Assembly (NCBI RefSeq): GCF_011603975.1
Contig: NZ_JAANNB010000006.1
Span: 1 to 44,230 of the forward strand
Direction of reading: 5' to 3'
From: Cellulomonas sp. IC4_254
Lineage (GTDB): Bacteria; Actinomycetota; Actinomycetes; Actinomycetales; Cellulomonadaceae
DNA: 44,230 nucleotides
Position 1 is the stretch's first letter. Each line of letters opens with the position of its first letter. Position numbers and translations under genes: made by a program. This document shows, piece after piece, positions 9,426-16,560 of the stretch. The notes under the pieces were generated by a model. It ran no database searches. It saw only the letters and a program-made list of their open reading frames with translations, and had not been told where the DNA came from.

Positions 9426-10247
9426 TCAGACGCGGGCGAGGACCTCGCCGTGCAGCACCGCGAACCAGCCGTCCGGGGCGGTGCCCCACTCGCGCCAACC
9501 GGCGGCGAGCTGCTCGAGGCCCACCTCGTCGGCGAGCCCGTGCTCGACGGCCTGCCGGGCGAAGTCCGACACGACGCAGCGCTCGGCCCACAGGTCGGCC
9601 CACCACGCGCGGTCCTCGTCGGTGGCGTAGCTCCACACGCCGGCGGTCGGGACCAGGCCGTCGGGGTCGAACCCGGCGGCGAGCGCCCAGGAGTGCAGGC
9701 GGCGGCCGGCGTCGGCCTCGGCGCCGTTGGCCTGGGTGACCTCGTGGTAGAGCGCGGACCACTCGTCCAGGACGGGCGACGCGGGGAACCAGGTCATGCC
9801 GGAGTAGTCCGCGTCCCGCACGGCGACGACGCCGCCGGGGCGGGTCACGCGGCGCAGCTCGCGCAGCGCGGCGACCGGGTCGGTGAGGTGCTGCAGCACC
9901 TGGTGCGCGTGCACGACGTCGAAGGACGCGTCGGCGAACGGCAGCGCGTAGGCGTCACCGACCTGGAAGGTCACGTTGTCCGCGCCCGCCTTCGCCGCCT
10001 CCTCGCGGGCGAGCTCCAGCACCTTCTCCGACCGGTCGAGGCCGACGACGGCACCGGGCGCCACCCGCGCGGCGAGGTCGACGGTCACCGTGCCGGGGCC
10101 GCAGCCCACGTCGAGCAGGGACTGCCCGGGCTGCAGGGCCGGCAGCAGGTAGGCCGCCGAGTTCTCCGCGGTGCGCCACCGGTGGGAGCGCAGCACGCTG
10201 TCGTGGTGGCCGTGGGTGTAGACGTCGGCCTGGTGCGTGTCGGTCAC
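9426..10247 (-). CDS. Methyltransferase domain protein (UbiE-like)
   Basis: A 273-residue SAM-dependent methyltransferase. Motif I LLDVGCGPGTVTVDLA lies near residues 44-59, then GLDRSEKVLELA and the VVHAHQVLQHLTDPVAALRELRRVTRPGG block typical of UbiE/COQ5-related enzymes. The substrate is unknown. GTG at 10247 is supported by a TACCGT -10 box (10255-10260 on the minus strand) ending 7 bases before it, so the operon mRNA is probably leaderless. It leads the FAH-gltX-HAD operon. Confidence 0.85.
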   Translation of the reverse strand: MTDTHQADVYTHGHHDSVLRSHRWRTAENSAAYLLPALQPGQSLLDVGCGPGTVTVDLAARVAPGAVVGLDRSEKVLELAREEAAKAGADNVTFQVGDAYALPFADASFDVVHAHQVLQHLTDPVAALRELRRVTRPGGVVAVRDADYSGMTWFPASPVLDEWSALYHEVTQANGAEADAGRRLHSWALAAGFDPDGLVPTAGVWSYATDEDRAWWADLWAERCVVSDFARQAVEHGLADEVGLEQLAAGWREWGTAPDGWFAVLHGEVLARV

Positions 10248-10370
10248 GCCCCCGACGGTAGCCCGGTGGCGGGACCGCGTTCCAGCGAGCGGTACGTCCC
10301 GTCCCGAGGCGCGAGACGAAGCGGCGGCACCGGCGAGCCGGGGCAGCACTCCGGCCGGCGCGGCCCCGGC

Positions 10371-10376
10371 TAGCGT
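10371..10376 (+). promoter_or_regulatory. -10 box of a leaderless transcript
   Basis: TAGCGT ends 6 bases before the ATG at 10383, so the predicted start of transcription coincides with the start codon. No good -35 box is seen. Confidence 0.5.
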
Positions 10377-10382
10377 GGCGCC

Positions 10383-11444
10383 ATGCAGCGGATCACCGGG
10401 GTGGACGTCGCCCGCGGCCTGGCGGTGCTCGGCATGCTCACGGCGCACGTCGGGCCGGGCGGTCCCGAGGACCCGTGGCCCTGGTCGCTCGCCCAGGTGG
10501 TCGACGGCCGGTCCGCCGCGCTGTTCGTGCTGCTGTCCGGGATCTCGGTCGCGCTGATCTCCGGCGGGTCGACGCCCGTGTCCGGGGTCCGCCGGGTGCA
10601 GGCGCGCGCCAAGATCCTGGTCCGGGCGTTCGCCGTCCTCGCCATCGGGGTCGTGGTCATCCTGCTCGGCACGCCGATCGCGGTGATCCTGCCCACCTAC
10701 GCCGTGCTGTTCGCCTGCGCGACACCGCTGCTGGGCGCGTCGCCGCGGCGGCTGCTGGGCGGGGCGGTCGCCGTCGCGGCGTTCGGCCCGCTGCTGCACC
10801 TCGCGCTCCAGCCCGTGCTCGCACGGCTGCCGGGCCGCGAGCTCACCGACCTGCTGGTCGGCGACTACTACCCGGCGGTCGTCTGGTTCGCGTACGTCCT
10901 GGTCGGGCTCGCCGTCGGGCGGACGGACCTGCGGGACCGACGCGTGCGGCTGCGGCTGCTCGGTGCCGGGGTGGCGCTGGCGGTGGTGGCGCACGCGGCG
11001 TCGGCGCTGCTGACGCGGACGCTCGCCGGCGACCCGACGCTCGTCGCGCTCGTGACGACCGAGCCGCACTCCTCGTCCGGCCTGGAGGTGGTCGCGAACA
11101 CCGGCGTCGGCCTCGCGGTGCTCGCGCTGTGCCTGCTCGTCGCCGACGCGGTGCCCGCGCTGGTCGCGCCGCTGGCCGCCACCGGGGCGCTCGCGCTCAC
11201 CGCGTACACGGCGCAGCTGGTCGCGATCGCCGCGCTCGGCGACGCCGTGGTCTGGCAGCCCGACGCCGGGACCTGGCTCGCGTTCCTCGCGGTCACGGTG
11301 CTCGCGTGCTGGCTGTGGCGCGCGGCGTTCGGGCGGGGCCCGCTCGAGCGGCTGCTGCACACGCTGGCGGCGCGCGCGGCGGACGTGTCGCCGGACGAGC
11401 TCCCGCCGCGGGACCCGGTGCCGGCGGCACGCGACCTGCGCTGA
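10383..11444 (+). CDS. DUF1624/DUF418-like multipass membrane protein
   Basis: A 353-residue integral membrane protein with about ten hydrophobic segments. The opening ITGVDVARGLAVLGMLTAHVG matches the first helix of the heparan-alpha-glucosaminide acetyltransferase-like (DUF1624) and DUF418 families, and the GALALTAYTAQL segment near residue 270 matches the conserved late helix. Such proteins are thought to move acyl groups across or at the membrane; the substrate is unknown. The C-terminal 30 residues are hydrophilic. The start is set by the first conserved helix and the -10 box 6 bases upstream. It is followed by a solute-binding lipoprotein with its own promoter. Confidence 0.8.
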   Translation: MQRITGVDVARGLAVLGMLTAHVGPGGPEDPWPWSLAQVVDGRSAALFVLLSGISVALISGGSTPVSGVRRVQARAKILVRAFAVLAIGVVVILLGTPIAVILPTYAVLFACATPLLGASPRRLLGGAVAVAAFGPLLHLALQPVLARLPGRELTDLLVGDYYPAVVWFAYVLVGLAVGRTDLRDRRVRLRLLGAGVALAVVAHAASALLTRTLAGDPTLVALVTTEPHSSSGLEVVANTGVGLAVLALCLLVADAVPALVAPLAATGALALTAYTAQLVAIAALGDAVVWQPDAGTWLAFLAVTVLACWLWRAAFGRGPLERLLHTLAARAADVSPDELPPRDPVPAARDLR

Positions 11445-11488
11445 CCGCCGCCGTCCGCGACGCGGCGCCCGACCGCGAGCGCCGCGCG

Positions 11489-11494
11489 TAGCGT
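11489..11494 (+). promoter_or_regulatory. -10 box upstream of the solute-binding protein
   Basis: TAGCGT places the transcription start near 11501, giving a leader of about 52 bases that contains the GGGAGG ribosome site. Confidence 0.4.
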
Positions 11495-11552
11495 GCACGG
11501 CGACGGACCGGCGGACGACGCCCGACGCCCGGCCCCGGAGCGGGAGGCGACG

Positions 11553-12893
11553 ATGAGGCAGCGCCGCACGCTCGCCCTCGCCGCGACGCTGCTCGTCGCG
11601 TCCGCCGCCGCGTGCACCGGGTCGACCGGGCCGGGGCCGACCGGGCCCGCGTCGACCGCGCCGACCCGGTCGACGGCGTCCGAGCTGGACGGCGCCTCCG
11701 TCGCGGTCCTCGGCCTGTGGAGCGGCCCCGAGCACGACGCGTTCGCGACGGTCGCCGGGGCGTGGGAGGACGCCACCGGCGCGACCGTCGACTGGACCGG
11801 GTCGCGCGACCTCACCGGCGACCTGACCGCGGCGGTCGCGGCGGGCGAGCCGCCCGACGTCGCCGTGCTGCCGAACCCGGGCCTGCTGCGCGACCTCGTC
11901 GCCGACGGGGTCCTGCTGCCGCTCGACGACCTGCTCGACCCGGAGGTCGTCGCCCGGGACTACCCGCCGGCGTGGACGGACCTCGGCACCGTCGACGGCG
12001 CCCTGTACGCGCTCCCGGTCAAGGCCACCGACCGGTCGACGGTCTGGTACTCCCCCGCGGCGTTCGAGGCCGCCGGGTGGTCCGTCCCCGCGACCTGGGA
12101 CGACTTCGTCACGTGGGCGGACGCGGCGGCGGCGCAGGGCCGGACGCCGCTGTCAGTCGTCGCACCGCGCGGTCCGGGCAGCGGCTGGGCACTGACGGAC
12201 TGGATCGCGTCGCTGGTGCTCGGCTCGTGCGGGCCGGACCGCTACGACGCGTGGGTCGCGGCCGAGGTGCCGTGGACGGACGCCTGCGTCCGGCGGTCGT
12301 TCGACCGGTTCCTGACGCTCGTGACGGCTCCCGGCCGGGTGGTCGGCGGGACGCGGGGCATCCTGACCACCGGCGACGCGGAGGGCGCGCTGCCCGTCCT
12401 CGCCGACCCGCCGGAGGCGTACGCCTACCCCATGGCGTCCTTCGCGCAGGCGTTCATCACGGACGCGCACCCGGAGCTCACTCCGGGTGCGGGCTACGAC
12501 TGGTTCCCGTTCCCGCCCGTCGACCTCGCCCTGGCGGGTGCCACCACGGTCGGCGCGGACCTGGTCGTCGCGCTGCGCGACACCCCGGCGTCCCGGTCGT
12601 TCCTCGCGTACCTGACGGGCGCGGACGCCCAGGCGCGGTGGGCCGGGCTCGGCGGGTACGCCTCGGTCAACCGGGGCGTCCCCGCCTCGGCGTACCCGGA
12701 CGCCGTGGCGCGGTCGGTGGTCGAGCACCTGACCGGCGCGGAGGTCGTGCGGTTCGGGGCCGGCGACGCGATGCCCGCCCCGGTCCAGGCGGCGTGGAGC
12801 GCGGCGATGCTCGCGCTGGTCCAGGACCCGGGCGCGCTGGACGGGGTGCTGGCGTCGCTGACGGATGCGGCCGCGGCGGCCTCGACCGGCTGA
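11553..12893 (+). CDS. Extracellular solute-binding lipoprotein (family 1)
   Basis: A 446-residue substrate-binding protein of the carbohydrate ABC-importer type. MRQRR is followed by a hydrophobic segment and the lipobox-like SAAAC with Cys21 as lipidation site, then a Thr/Pro-rich spacer. The mature part has family-1 features: LWSGPEHDAFATVAGAWEDATGATV at the start and a PPDVAVLPNPGLLRDLV region. ATG at 11553 has a GGGAGG ribosome site. Permease and ATPase genes are absent nearby, so its partner transporter must be elsewhere, or it has a different binding role. Confidence 0.85.
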   Translation: MRQRRTLALAATLLVASAAACTGSTGPGPTGPASTAPTRSTASELDGASVAVLGLWSGPEHDAFATVAGAWEDATGATVDWTGSRDLTGDLTAAVAAGEPPDVAVLPNPGLLRDLVADGVLLPLDDLLDPEVVARDYPPAWTDLGTVDGALYALPVKATDRSTVWYSPAAFEAAGWSVPATWDDFVTWADAAAAQGRTPLSVVAPRGPGSGWALTDWIASLVLGSCGPDRYDAWVAAEVPWTDACVRRSFDRFLTLVTAPGRVVGGTRGILTTGDAEGALPVLADPPEAYAYPMASFAQAFITDAHPELTPGAGYDWFPFPPVDLALAGATTVGADLVVALRDTPASRSFLAYLTGADAQARWAGLGGYASVNRGVPASAYPDAVARSVVEHLTGAEVVRFGAGDAMPAPVQAAWSAAMLALVQDPGALDGVLASLTDAAAAASTG

Positions 12894-12906
12894 GTACGCT
12901 GCGCCG

Positions 12907-13353
12907 ATGGCCACCGTCACCCCGCTCACCGAGGACGACCGCGCCGCCTGGCGCACGCTGTGGGACGGGTACCTGACGTTCTACGCGACCACCCTCGACG
13001 AGGCCACGACCGCCGCGACGTTCGCCCGGCTCGTGGACCCGGCGTCGGGGATGCACGGCGCGCTCGCCCGGGACGACACCGGCGCCGCGGTCGGCCTGGT
13101 CCACTGGCTCACCCACCCGGCGACCTGGTCGACCGCGAGCTACTGCTACCTGGAGGACCTGTTCGTCGCCGCGGACGGGCGCGGCGCGGGCGCCGGCCGG
13201 GCGCTCGTCGAGCACGTCCGCGACTGGGCGGAGCGCCACGGGTCGGCGAAGGTGTACTGGCTCACCGCCGAGTCGAACGCCACGGCCCGGGCGCTGTACG
13301 ACCGGGTCGCCACGCGGTCCGGGATGATCCACTACCAGATCCCGCTCGGCTGA
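12907..13353 (+). CDS. GNAT-family N-acetyltransferase
   Basis: A 148-residue single-domain GNAT enzyme. The acetyl-CoA site is in LEDLFVAADGRGAGAGRALV (82-101), where RGAGAG is the pyrophosphate loop, and the final strand includes the usual ESNATARALYDR helix. The acceptor is unknown. ATG at 12907 follows TACGCT (12895-12900) by 6 bases, predicting a leaderless mRNA that begins only 14 bases after the preceding stop codon. It converges with the VOC gene 27 bases away. Confidence 0.88.
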   Translation: MATVTPLTEDDRAAWRTLWDGYLTFYATTLDEATTAATFARLVDPASGMHGALARDDTGAAVGLVHWLTHPATWSTASYCYLEDLFVAADGRGAGAGRALVEHVRDWAERHGSAKVYWLTAESNATARALYDRVATRSGMIHYQIPLG

Positions 13354-13380
13354 CCTCCCCCGCGGCGCCCCGCCCTGCGG

Positions 13381-13767
13381 TCAGGCCCGCGAGTGGATCG
13401 TGACCACGTAGCCGTCGGGGTCGCGGAACGCGAACGTCGTCCCGAACGGGCCGTCGGCCGGCTCCTGGACGATCGGCACCCCCGCCTCGACCAGCCGCGC
13501 GTGCCGCGCCGCCGCCTCCGGGTCGTGGAACCACACGCCGACGCCGGCGCCGAGCTGCCCGGCGGCGTCGAGGTCGACGCCCGGGAGCGGCTCCCGCACC
13601 GCGAACGCGGTGCCGCCGCCGCGGGAGAACACCACGGCCTGCGGGTTCGGGGCGGGCAGGCGAGTGAGGCCGACGAGACGCTCGTAGAACTCGGCGGAGG
13701 CGGCCAGGTCGCGGACCTGGAAGGAGACGAAGTCGGGGCCGGACGTGCCAGCGGGTGCGGTGCTCAT
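13381..13767 (-). CDS. VOC-family (glyoxalase/bleomycin-resistance fold) protein
   Basis: A 128-residue vicinal-oxygen-chelate protein with the paired beta-alpha-beta-beta-beta modules: FVSFQVRDLAASAEFYERLVGL at the N-terminus and FRDPDGYVVTIH at the C-terminus. It may be a dioxygenase-like enzyme or a binding/resistance protein. The ATG overlaps operator copy 1, and the minus-strand CAGGAT (-10) ends 6 bases before it. A -35 TTGACA lies in operator copy 2, 19 bases further up. It is almost certainly controlled by the divergent MarR protein. Confidence 0.85.
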   Translation of the reverse strand: MSTAPAGTSGPDFVSFQVRDLAASAEFYERLVGLTRLPAPNPQAVVFSRGGGTAFAVREPLPGVDLDAAGQLGAGVGVWFHDPEAAARHARLVEAGVPIVQEPADGPFGTTFAFRDPDGYVVTIHSRA

Positions 13768-13782
13768 GTCAAGATCCTGACA
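13767..13782. promoter_or_regulatory. MarR operator copy 1
   Basis: Palindromic TGTCAAGATCCTGACA (TGTCA-N6-TGACA). On the minus strand it holds the VOC -10 box CAGGAT and the first base of its start codon. On the plus strand it holds the marR -35 box CTGACA (13777-13782). Confidence 0.75.
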
Positions 13783-13798
13783 CTGCGTCCCGGGGATG

Positions 13799-13814
13799 TG
13801 TCAAGATGCTGACA
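13799..13814. promoter_or_regulatory. MarR operator copy 2
   Basis: TGTCAAGATGCTGACA, identical to copy 1 but for one central base and exactly 32 bases away (three helical turns, same face). It holds the marR -10 box CAAGAT (13802-13807) and the first base of the marR ATG. On the minus strand it holds the VOC -35 box TTGACA (13799-13804). Confidence 0.75.
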
Positions 13815-14263
13815 TGGACGACGCCGCAGCAGACGACGACGCCCGGCTCGCGAAGGAGCTCGGCATCCTCCTCAAGGCGACGCAGGCCGCCCTGCACCAG
13901 CGCATGGACGAGGTGCTACGACCACTCGGGCTGACCGTGTCGCAGTACGCGTGCCTCAGCACGCTGCACGCGCAGCCCGGGATCACCGGCTCGGAGCTCG
14001 CCCGGCGGACGTTCGTCTCCCGGCAGTCCATGAACGTGCTGATCCGGGGGCTGGAGCGGCAGGGGCTGGTCGAGCGCGCCGAGGAGCCCGGCCCCCGGCG
14101 CGAGCGGGCCACCGTGCCGACCCCGGCCGGCAGCCGCGCGCTCGACGCGGCGGAGACGCGCGTCGCCGAGGTCACGGCCCGGATGCTCGGCGGGCTGGAC
14201 CCCGGGCAGCGCGCGGCCCTGCAGGACGGCCTGGTCGCGAGCCGGGACGCGCTGCTCGGCTGA
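13814..14263 (+). CDS. MarR-family transcriptional regulator
   Basis: A 149-residue dimeric winged-helix repressor. The helix-turn-helix spans about residues 57-85 (ITGSELARRTFVSRQSMNVLIRGLERQGLV), the wing is GPRRERATVPTPAG, and dimerisation helices lie at both ends. The start is 13814 rather than the in-frame ATG at 13796, because a CAAGAT -10 box ends 6 bases before 13814 and the upstream ATG would lie inside the promoter. Two identical operators cover both divergent promoters, so it should repress itself and the VOC gene until a ligand releases it. Confidence 0.9.
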   Translation: MDDAAADDDARLAKELGILLKATQAALHQRMDEVLRPLGLTVSQYACLSTLHAQPGITGSELARRTFVSRQSMNVLIRGLERQGLVERAEEPGPRRERATVPTPAGSRALDAAETRVAEVTARMLGGLDPGQRAALQDGLVASRDALLG

Positions 14264-14353
14264 CCGGTGACGCGCGAGAGCCCCGCCCCCGGCGTGGGGA
14301 CGGGCCTCATGCGGGACAGCACGGCCGAGGCGCGGTGCTCACGATCGCCGACG

Positions 14354-14734
14354 TCAGTCCTCGTCGAGCCGGTCGAACGCGTCCCGCGCCGCGTCGACAG
14401 CTGCCATGTTCGCCGTCGTCCACGCGAGCAGCGCGTCCACCGGCTCGCGCAGCGTCTTGCCGAGCGGGGTGATGCGGTACTCGACCGCGACGGGCCGCAG
14501 GCCGGTCACCTTCCGCTCGACGATGCCGTTGCGCTCCAGCCGGCGCAGCGTGGCGGTGAGCGACTTGGCAGTGACGGCGGGGATGGCGCGTCGCAGCTCG
14601 TTGAACCGCGAGGGGCGCTCGCAGAGCTCCTCGAGGACCAGGAGCGACCAGGTGTCGAGCACCTGGTCGAGGAGCTCACGGTGGGACATCCCGACGCGCA
14701 GCGGGGTCGTCGGGGCCGGGGTGGTTGCGTGCAC
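14354..14734 (-). CDS. HxlR-family transcriptional regulator
   Basis: A 126-residue winged-helix protein. The core LDTWSLLVLEELCERPSRFNELRRAIPAVTAKSLTATLRRLERNGIVERKV is the HxlR (MarR-like) DNA-binding domain, followed by the EYRITPLGKTL wing and a C-terminal dimer helix. Members often respond to reactive electrophiles or oxidants. Two starts are possible, GTG at 14734 and ATG at 14689; I give the longer. It is divergent from ridA and probably regulates it. Confidence 0.82.
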   Translation of the reverse strand: MHATTPAPTTPLRVGMSHRELLDQVLDTWSLLVLEELCERPSRFNELRRAIPAVTAKSLTATLRRLERNGIVERKVTGLRPVAVEYRITPLGKTLREPVDALLAWTTANMAAVDAARDAFDRLDED

Positions 14735-14748
14735 GACACCTAGTCTCG

Positions 14749-14778
14749 TTGAAGTGCCCTGCGTGCACCAGGTATCCA
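14749..14778 (+). promoter_or_regulatory. Candidate ridA promoter
   Basis: TTGAAG (14749-14754) and TATCCA (14773-14778) are 18 bases apart. A start near 14785 gives a short leader carrying GGAGGA before ridA. The direct repeat TGCGTGCAC occurs at 14726-14734 and 14760-14768, the second inside the spacer. Confidence 0.45.
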
Positions 14779-14813
14779 TGAGCAACCAACCGATCGATCC
14801 CGGAGGAACACTC

Positions 14814-15218
14814 ATGGCCGTGCAGCTGCTCAACCCCGACGGACTCGGCACCGAGGTGCCGTACCGCCACGTCGCCGTCAGCCGGGGCACGCGCCAGGTG
14901 CACGTGGCCGGTCAGATCGGCGCCGGCTCGCCCGAGGCGCCCGGGGACCTCGCCGACCAGGTGGCCGAGGCCCTCCGCAACGTCGGCCGCGGCCTCGCGG
15001 GCGCCGGGGCGACGTTCGCCGACGTCGTCCGGTTGACCTGCTACGTCACGCAGTGGGAGGGGTCGCACCAGCTGCCGGAGTTCCTCGCCGGGGTGGACCG
15101 CGTGCGCGGCGAGCTCGGGATCGGCGACGCCCTCCCCCCTGCGTCGCTGATCGGCGTTCAGACCCTGTTCGAGCCGCACGTGCGGTTCGAGGTCGAGGCG
15201 ACCGCCGTGCTCGACTGA
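14814..15218 (+). CDS. RidA-family (YjgF/YER057c/UK114) protein
   Basis: A 134-residue protein of the family that hydrolyses reactive enamine/imine intermediates. The fold is visible as AVSRGTRQVHVAGQIG, a helix LADQVAEALRNVGRGLAGAGATFADVVRLTCYVT, and the C-terminal PHVRFEVEATAVL strand, where family members carry the active-site Arg. ATG at 14814 is chosen because GGAGGA lies 7 bases upstream; an in-frame ATG at 14778 overlaps the -10 box. It may not be a canonical deaminase, since several RidA subgroups lack that activity. Confidence 0.88.
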   Translation: MAVQLLNPDGLGTEVPYRHVAVSRGTRQVHVAGQIGAGSPEAPGDLADQVAEALRNVGRGLAGAGATFADVVRLTCYVTQWEGSHQLPEFLAGVDRVRGELGIGDALPPASLIGVQTLFEPHVRFEVEATAVLD

Positions 15219-15227
15219 CGGCTCTCG

Positions 15228-15252
15228 CAGGTGAGATGGCCTGCCTCACCTG
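15228..15252 (+). terminator. Candidate terminator after ridA
   Basis: Perfect 8-bp stem CAGGTGAG/CTCACCTG with a 9-base loop, 10 bases past the ridA stop. No T run follows. Confidence 0.4.
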
Positions 15253-15300
15253 TCGCGCCAGCGGCCAGCACGCACCGTGTGCAGCAGCGCCCACAAACCA

Positions 15301-15338
15301 CGAGGAGGGGCCGCCGCGCAAGCGGCGACCCCTCCTCG
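15301..15338 (-). terminator. Terminator after ssrA
   Basis: A 16-bp stem with one C-A mismatch (15301-15317 with 15322-15338) closed by a GCAA loop lies 60 bases beyond the ssrA 3' end. Minus-strand sequence after it reads TGGTTTGTGG. It could also back up ridA termination on the plus strand. Confidence 0.7.
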
Positions 15339-15398
15339 GGAGACACGTCAGTGTCGTCGTCAACGGCGTCGAGGCGTCAGGCACTCCTCGAATCCGAC

Positions 15399-15765
15399 TG
15401 GTGGAGGTGGCGGGAATCGAACCCGCGTCCGATGACGTGGAACCAGGGCTTCTCCGGGCGCAGTCTGCTGCGCTTTTCTCGGCCCCCACCATCACGCAGA
15501 CGAGTGGTGGACAGGCTCAGTCACCTGAAAGTCCCCGCAGCCCCGGTGACGAGGACTGCGAGCAGTGGCTCCCTAGATGACGCCAGGATCTGAGACGGAA
15601 GCTAGCTCAGGCTGACGGACTTCGAGGCTCGCTCAGGCGGCGAGGGCGAAGTCGGTGCGCTTGTTATCGGCACCTATGGGTTTACACGGAGCGTTTACGA
15701 GATAACCGTGTGTCCTCGGCCCGCTTCTCCTGGCTCGACGATCACCGTCGAAACCGATCACCCCC
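15399..15765 (-). ncRNA. ssrA: Transfer-messenger RNA (tmRNA)
   Basis: The 367-base RNA rescues stalled ribosomes by trans-translation with SmpB. The tRNA-like ends pair as GGGGGTG (5') with CACCTCC (3'), followed by encoded ACCA, and a T arm GGGTTCGATTCCC is present. The tag reading frame is 15633-15671: resume codon GCC, then a tag reading ADNKRTDFALAA and TGA. The ALAA end is the usual proteolysis signal. Pseudoknot-like stems flank the frame. The promoter is not clear; a TATGCT (15842-15847, minus) about 75 bases upstream is one candidate. Confidence 0.96.
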
Positions 15766-16026
15766 ATGTGGAGTTGTCAATCGCCGCGCCCCTCGCCCGG
15801 TCGCCCTCGCGGGCCCCCGGCCGCCGGCCGCAGCAGGTCCAGCATACGGGTGCAACGCCGCACCCCGCACCGTGATTCCCGCCGCCCGCCCCGGCGCACC
15901 GCACGACCGGCGGACGCCGGAGCCCGGCCCCCGACCTCGACCTGCGGGCCGCGAGCGCCCACGGCACCATCGGATCCTGACCGCCGCCGAGGACCAGGGC
16001 GGCGCGCACCGCGCGAAGGACCGACC

Positions 16027-16554
16027 ATGCCGCAGCACCGCACCGAGGCCTCCCGACCCGAGGACCGCGACGCCGACCCCCGCGACGGCCGCAACGAGAC
16101 GGCCACGGAGCGGATGGACCGGAACTGGAACGAGCTGCTCCAGGAGCTCCGGGTCGCCCAGACGGGCGTGCAGATCCTGACCGGGTTCCTGCTGACCGTG
16201 CCGTTCCAGCAGCGGTTCCTCGACCTGGACGCCTACCAGAAGACCGTCTACCTGGTGCTGGTGGTGCTCGCGGTGACCGCGACGGGGTTCATCGTCGCGC
16301 CGGTGTCGCTGCACCGGATCCTGTTCCGGCGCCACCTGAAGCGGGAGCTCGTCGACTCGGCGGACCGGATGGCGCAGGCGGGCCTGGCGACGCTCGCGCT
16401 GGTGCTGGCGGGCTCGGCGCTGCTGCTGTTCGACGTCGTCGTCGGGCGGTCGGCGGGCTGGGTCGCCGGGGGTGCCGCGCTCGTCGGGCTCCTGGTGGTG
16501 TGGCTCGTGCTGCCGCTGCGCCTGTCGCACCGGGCCGGGCGCGAGACGGGCTGA
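16027..16554 (+). CDS. DUF6328 integral membrane protein
   Basis: A 175-residue protein with a charged 30-residue N-terminus, a conserved NWNELLQELRVAQTGVQILTGFLLTVPFQ block and four membrane helices (about 48-66, 79-98, 116-138 and 143-163). This is the pattern of the DUF6328 family, common in actinobacteria and of unknown function. ATG at 16027 has GAAGGA upstream. It converges with the TetR gene only 6 bases from its stop codon. Confidence 0.75.
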   Translation: MPQHRTEASRPEDRDADPRDGRNETATERMDRNWNELLQELRVAQTGVQILTGFLLTVPFQQRFLDLDAYQKTVYLVLVVLAVTATGFIVAPVSLHRILFRRHLKRELVDSADRMAQAGLATLALVLAGSALLLFDVVVGRSAGWVAGGAALVGLLVVWLVLPLRLSHRAGRETG

Positions 16555-16560
16555 CGGCGC

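Noticed and set aside
9426..11735. A long minus-strand frame extending the methyltransferase by nearly 500 residues
   Set aside because: The extension is low-complexity shadow sequence over the DUF1624 gene. The GTG at 10247, with a -10 box just upstream, is the sensible start.
14279..14309. Hairpin between the convergent marR and HxlR genes as terminator
   Set aside because: The stem needs several mismatches and is no better than random pairing at this GC level.
15775..15780. TTGACA (minus) 9 bases before the tmRNA 5' end as its -35 box
   Set aside because: The matching -10 would lie inside the mature RNA. The true promoter must be further upstream.
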